Positions 60,719-64,000 of a DNA stretch of 64,000 bases are shown in pieces. Under the pieces are notes generated by a model that was not told the origin of the DNA, did no database searches, and saw only the letters and a program-made list of their open reading frames with translations. Where the stretch lies: positions 84,860 to 148,859 of the forward strand of contig NZ_MLBF01000007.1 in the NCBI RefSeq assembly GCF_001936615.1, read 5' to 3'. Numbering within the stretch: position 1 is the first letter of the stretch; each line of letters begins with the position of its first letter. This DNA comes from Desulfosporosinus metallidurans. Its GTDB lineage: Bacteria; Bacillota; Desulfitobacteriia; Desulfitobacteriales; Desulfitobacteriaceae. The position numbers and the translations under genes were made by a program.

Positions 60719-61516
60719 TTGTTTGCTAGCGAAAGAATACGAATTATAAAATCAATTCTATTAGACAAGAAACATATTGATGTATCCACTTTAAGTACTA
60801 TGCTTGATGTGTCTGAAGTAACTATACGGCGCGACCTCGAAAAACTTGAAAAAGAGGAATTTCTCGAACGCACCCATGGAGGAGCCATTCTCAACCAGCA
60901 GGAAGCTGACAGTGAAGAAGGTAATCTTGAATTAACAAATGACCCCTATCTAAAAGAAAGACTAGAAATAGGTGAAATTGCCTCTCATTTAATAGCCAAA
61001 AATGATATTATCCTTCTAAGCCAAGGCTTAACGAATCAATGTATTGCAAAGAAACTATTAAAGAAACAGAACATTACGGTATTAACGAATGATCTAACAA
61101 TCGCCGAAGAATTATCTTCAAACAATTCTATCAATGTTATTCTACCTGGAGGCAATCTCGATTCCACATCGATGAGCCTAATTGGTAAGTTAACAGAAGA
61201 AAATATAAGGAACTTTTATGTGGATAAAGCATTTATAGAGGTTGAAGGAGTTAGTCCAGACAGGGGTTATACCGTCAACAGCATTGAAAAGGCATCTTTA
61301 CTAAAAGAATGTCTTAAAATTTCTAAGCAAAAGATCATCGTTTGTCATCATAGCGTATTCTACAATAATAGTTTTGCACAATTAGGGTTACTTAATAGTG
61401 TAGAAAAAATCATCACTAACTCCGAAATGCCAGACTATTTTAAGAAGTATTATTTTGAAAATGATATTCAAGTTTTTACGTCCCTGAACATTTATGAATC
61501 AAGTTTCGATGAATAA
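60719..61516 (+). CDS. DeoR family transcriptional regulator
   Basis: A 265-residue DeoR regulator. The N-terminal helix-turn-helix covers about 3-58 with VSEVTIRRDLEKLEKE near residue 31 and the typical THGGAIL after it. The C-terminal sugar-phosphate sensor domain has ILLSQGLTNQCIAKKL near residue 97 and NDLTIAEEL. The start is TTG 60719 after AAGGATGGGG. It is divergent from the sugar ABC operon, so it is likely its repressor, responding to a phosphorylated sugar. Confidence 0.9.
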   Translation: MFASERIRIIKSILLDKKHIDVSTLSTMLDVSEVTIRRDLEKLEKEEFLERTHGGAILNQQEADSEEGNLELTNDPYLKERLEIGEIASHLIAKNDIILLSQGLTNQCIAKKLLKKQNITVLTNDLTIAEELSSNNSINVILPGGNLDSTSMSLIGKLTEENIRNFYVDKAFIEVEGVSPDRGYTVNSIEKASLLKECLKISKQKIIVCHHSVFYNNSFAQLGLLNSVEKIITNSEMPDYFKKYYFENDIQVFTSLNIYESSFDE

Positions 61517-61580
61517 CTAAGGGCAAGATTGTGTACTACTTTCAAAGATTTCATTAGAATTTAGGATGGTGGGGATTGCC

Positions 61581-63074
61581 ATGCAACATGCTATTTTACA
61601 GCTAGAGAATATTAATAAAGATCTTTCTAACTACTTTTCCTTAAAGAATATAAGTCTTGAGTTGCATTCAGGCGAGACGCATATCCTAGTTGGCAAGAAT
61701 GATTCCGGAAAATCTACGCTTATGAACATATTGTCCGGGATATCCCCTGCGGATAGTGGTAATATCATATTTAATAATAGACATGTACAGATTAATTCCC
61801 CTGTTGATGCTAAGAAATTAGGCATTATCGCAATTAATCAAGTTTCTTCGCTTTTTGAACAATTCTCCGTAGCTGAAAATATCTTTATCGAAAATAAACC
61901 GCTCTATAATAAACTATTTAAAATCATTAGCCGAAATGAAATGATCAAATCTTGTCAGCGATTACTTGACAGCTTTGAAGTGAAAATATGCCCAACTTCA
62001 AAAATCAGTAATCTTTCACAATTACAAAAACAAGTTATTGAGCTTTTAAAGGCATTTAATGCCAATGCAAAAGTTGTTATTTTAGACGAACCCTTAATTT
62101 TTTCAGTAGATTCCGAGACCGTTAGGTTTTGCAATATTATTAATGAAATGAAGCTAAATGGGGTATCTTTTTTAATTACCTCCCATCAACTTGATAAAAT
62201 AGTTACACTAGGGGATAAAATCACCATTATACGTGACGGTGAAATTATCGGAACGGAGAAAACAAGTGCCGTTAATATGGGTAGTTTAACCAAAATGATG
62301 AGTGGCAAAGAACTTAGAGACCGCTATCCCAAACTCAGTGTAAAAATAGGTAGAGAAGTCTTAAAAGCTGACTTCACTACCGACCATTTTTCCTCAGGCA
62401 TTAATTTTACGTTAAGGAAAAGGGAGATTCTTGGTATTACTGGTTTAGACGGATCTGGAACAAAAATTGCAAGGTCCTTTTTTGGTCTAGACCCACTAGA
62501 TAAGGGTATATTTTTAGAGTCTCAAAATTTGAAGATTAATACACCCATTGATGCTATTAAGGCAGGGATTGGTTATGTTACTCAAGAGCGACTCCTAGAA
62601 GGGCTCTTTAATCAGTTAAATATTCTCGATAATATTTTAATACCTAATTCATGCCAATCTCACCATCGTTTTTTTGCCTTTAACAGAAGAGGCAAAGATA
62701 TTGTGAATAGTCATATAAAAGGCTTAAGAATTAGAGTCCACAATATTAACAATCGTGTATCCTCTTTAAGCGGGGGAAATCAGCAGAAGATACTGTTAGC
62801 AAGATGGATGTCCACAAAATTAAAGTTAAAGGTGCTTATATTAGATGAACCTACTAGGGGCATAGATATTCCATCTAAAGTTGACGTTTACAATCTAATT
62901 AACAAATTGGTAATAAATGGTACCTCTGTTATCTTTATTTCCTCAGATCTTAACGAGCTGCTTGGAATGTCTGATCGAATAATGGTTCTCTACGAAGGGA
63001 AAGTTGCCACAATCCTGGAAAGGCATCAAGCATCCCATGAAAAAATAATGTATTTTGCGACTGGAGGAACCTAG
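61581..63074 (+). CDS. Second sugar-type ABC ATP-binding protein (orphan, divergent)
   Basis: A 497-residue double-domain ATPase. Walker A in the first domain is VGKNDSGKSTLMN near residue 36; its Walker B region reads VVILDEPLIFSVD, unlike the usual DEPTxxL. The second domain has LSGGNQQKILLARWM near residue 397 and LILDEPTRGIDIP. The first-domain signature is poor (LSQLQKQVIEL). The start ATG 61581 is six bases after GGTGGGG; the frame opens at 61566. No permease or binding protein follows; group II intron debris begins about 140 bp downstream, so the partners may have been lost. It might also share the permease at 57713. Confidence 0.85.
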   Translation: MQHAILQLENINKDLSNYFSLKNISLELHSGETHILVGKNDSGKSTLMNILSGISPADSGNIIFNNRHVQINSPVDAKKLGIIAINQVSSLFEQFSVAENIFIENKPLYNKLFKIISRNEMIKSCQRLLDSFEVKICPTSKISNLSQLQKQVIELLKAFNANAKVVILDEPLIFSVDSETVRFCNIINEMKLNGVSFLITSHQLDKIVTLGDKITIIRDGEIIGTEKTSAVNMGSLTKMMSGKELRDRYPKLSVKIGREVLKADFTTDHFSSGINFTLRKREILGITGLDGSGTKIARSFFGLDPLDKGIFLESQNLKINTPIDAIKAGIGYVTQERLLEGLFNQLNILDNILIPNSCQSHHRFFAFNRRGKDIVNSHIKGLRIRVHNINNRVSSLSGGNQQKILLARWMSTKLKLKVLILDEPTRGIDIPSKVDVYNLINKLVINGTSVIFISSDLNELLGMSDRIMVLYEGKVATILERHQASHEKIMYFATGGT

Positions 63075-63152
63075 ATACAACAATTCATAGGCTATTATTT
63101 TTAATAAATATTTTAACACTGATGACGTTTTAGTTTAAACTTATCCCAAGAA

Positions 63153-63185
63153 GCGCTCTGACCTTTTCGCGAAAGGTCAGAGCGC
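63153..63185. terminator. Strong inverted repeat after the orphan ATPase gene
   Basis: GCGCTCTGACCTTT and its exact complement form a 14-bp stem with a short loop. No T run follows on either strand. It may be a terminator-like hairpin of the kind some group II introns choose as a landing site. Confidence 0.5.
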
Positions 63186-63285
63186 CATAAATTTTGCCTT
63201 TGAGCCCGGTGGTGGTAAGTAGGCCAAAGGAATTTCACCTTCAGCTCCGGGTAGAAGGGTCACCTTCGGTGACCCAACCCCCACG

Positions 63286-63318
63286 GAACCCGGCGTGCAG
63301 ATTTCCCGCACCGGGCTC
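63286..63318 (-). ncRNA. Group II intron domain V hairpin
   Basis: The minus strand begins GAGCCCGGTGCGGGAAAT and closes with GCACGCCGGGTTC, the domain-V stem with the AGC catalytic triad and a GNRA-like loop. It lies 13 bp after the maturase stop, the usual position. Confidence 0.7.
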
Positions 63319-63331
63319 TTCAGAAATCGAC

Positions 63332-63895
63332 TTACAGCATTGCGTATGCTTTTAATGACATATAGGGTATCGAAAGCTTTGGTCGCAATATTGGAAACGT
63401 GCCTTTAATTGCTTGAAACTTCTCCCAGGGGACATATCCTTTACTACATCTGGAACTGAGCATTCTTTTCCAGTAATGTTCTGTCCTGAGGTAAATCTTG
63501 AATAGGCTTTTTAAATTGCCCGCTACCCCATAGTAATTGTAGTGGCCTCTTAATACCGAATTTATTACCGCTACCTGCTCCTTAATAGGAGAGTGTCGAA
63601 TTTCACGTAGGGTTGCCTGCAATTTAATAATACTTCGCTTAAGTCTAGTTTTCTCAGTCTTTCGGCCCACCATGAAGTTTCCCTTTCTATTAGTAGTACA
63701 ATAGTGGGTGAAGCCGAGAAAATATATCGACTCTAATCTTTTGCCTCGTTCCTTAGCATGCTTAGTTGCAAAGCGTCCAAACTCGACTAGGCGCGTTTTG
63801 TTCGGTACCAGAGTTAAAGCAAATTTCTCCAGCCTTTTCTTCAACGTTTCATGAAAACGATTGGCATCTGAACGGTATTGAAAACAGACTATAAG
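63332..63895 (-). pseudogene. Group II intron reverse transcriptase/maturase, C-terminal fragment
   Basis: The recognisable part starts at LIVCFQYRSDANRFHETL, the region that normally follows the YADD box, and continues through the thumb to the maturase domain X (RGHYNYYGVAGNLKSLF near the middle, WEKFQAIKGTFP near the end). RT blocks 0-5 including YADD are missing. Upstream, the sequence is joined at about 63895 to a GGTGAAATTCCCCCGGTCTACTC stretch that resembles the end of an intron. The open frame extends to 63919 but the first eight codons are not RT. Non-functional as a reverse transcriptase. Confidence 0.8.
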
Positions 63896-64000
63896 GTGAG
63901 TAGACCGGGGGAATTTCACCCCCAGTCTCTCTCAGAACCGGACTTGAAGTAGAGTAGGCACCCAGCGAGTTACTATCCTAAAACAGTACTTTTCCAGATG

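Larger units (their letters stand above)
63214..63920 (-). mobile_element. Group II intron remnant (mosaic)
   Basis: On the minus strand this region has a truncated maturase, a domain-V-like hairpin and two domain-VI-like hairpins ending CTACTTAC and CTACTCAC. A 26-bp element is repeated with five mismatches at 63214-63239 and 63895-63920, flanking the RT fragment. The upstream copy is probably the 3' end of another intron that continues beyond the window. The arrangement looks like nested or recombined copies rather than one intact intron. Confidence 0.6.

Noticed and set aside
63332..63919. Intact group II intron reverse transcriptase
   Set aside because: The YADD box and all upstream RT blocks are absent; the first eight codons of the frame belong to an intron RNA end.
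1..64000. CRISPR arrays
   Set aside because: No regularly spaced repeat-spacer series and no cas genes were seen; the only tandem repeats are the short 14-bp ones.

Overview
The window reads like a chromosome segment of a strictly anaerobic, spore-former-type Firmicute, probably Clostridia of the Desulfosporosinus/Desulfitobacterium kind. That placement is inference from the gene content: selenium-type molybdenum hydroxylases, sigma-54 control, strong AGGAGG ribosome sites, and TTG/GTG starts. There is no rRNA or other phylogenetic marker. Almost everything is on the minus strand; the text below reads from high to low coordinates where it follows transcription.

Positions 1-38197 form one large purine (xanthine/urate) catabolism island related in content to the E. 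coli yge/ygf/yqe cluster. It holds three molybdenum hydroxylases: a three-subunit enzyme at 32350-36106, a fused enzyme at 5249-7810, and a three-subunit enzyme cut by the window edge at 1-1578. With them are the molybdenum and selenium maturation genes (yqeB, two XdhC-type genes, mocA-like, yqeC), the big flavin/Fe-S protein YgfK, an NCS2 purine permease, the SsnA amidohydrolase, a PreA-like flavoprotein, a hydantoinase, the YgeW carbamoyltransferase homologue, carbamate kinase, the YgeY peptidase-like hydrolase and YgeX 2,3-diaminopropionate ammonia-lyase. Two paralogous sigma-54 activators (12956-14728 and 36428-38197) flank the units. Four clear -24/-12 promoters precede ygeY, ygeX, the permease and the xdh-ygfK operon. 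Two of them are preceded by clusters of a TTATCA-N3-TGATAA palindrome, likely the enhancer sites. A 5TM-PAS histidine kinase, a YeiH-type transporter with a 58-residue membrane partner and two extra fold-type-II PLP enzymes sit inside the island. Together the genes suggest import of a purine, hydroxylation and ring opening, ATP capture by carbamate kinase, and conversion of the carbon skeleton through 2,3-diaminopropionate to pyruvate and ammonia.

Positions 38253-41100 are a quiet zone: a DUF1294 protein, an EamA transporter, a tRNA-Leu(CAG) gene with a near-ideal promoter and terminator, about 750 bp of AT-rich DNA with nothing recognisable, and two very small ORFs.

Positions 41131-60246 look like one long minus-strand operon. 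It starts with a ribose-type ABC importer, then a frameshifted SDR, lipoate ligase, lipoyl synthase, a creatinase-like M24 protein, a zinc alcohol/polyol dehydrogenase, archaeal-type GAPDH and phosphoglycerate kinase, a complete acetoin/pyruvate-dehydrogenase-type complex (E1 alpha, E1 beta, E2, E3), a LarA-type racemase, an SGNH hydrolase and malic enzyme. The set suggests uptake of a small polyol or sugar whose acyloin-like intermediate is split to acetyl-CoA plus an aldehyde or triose. A DeoR regulator and a second, orphan ABC ATPase are divergent from it (60719-63074). The right end (63214-64000) carries remnants of group II introns with a truncated reverse transcriptase/maturase.
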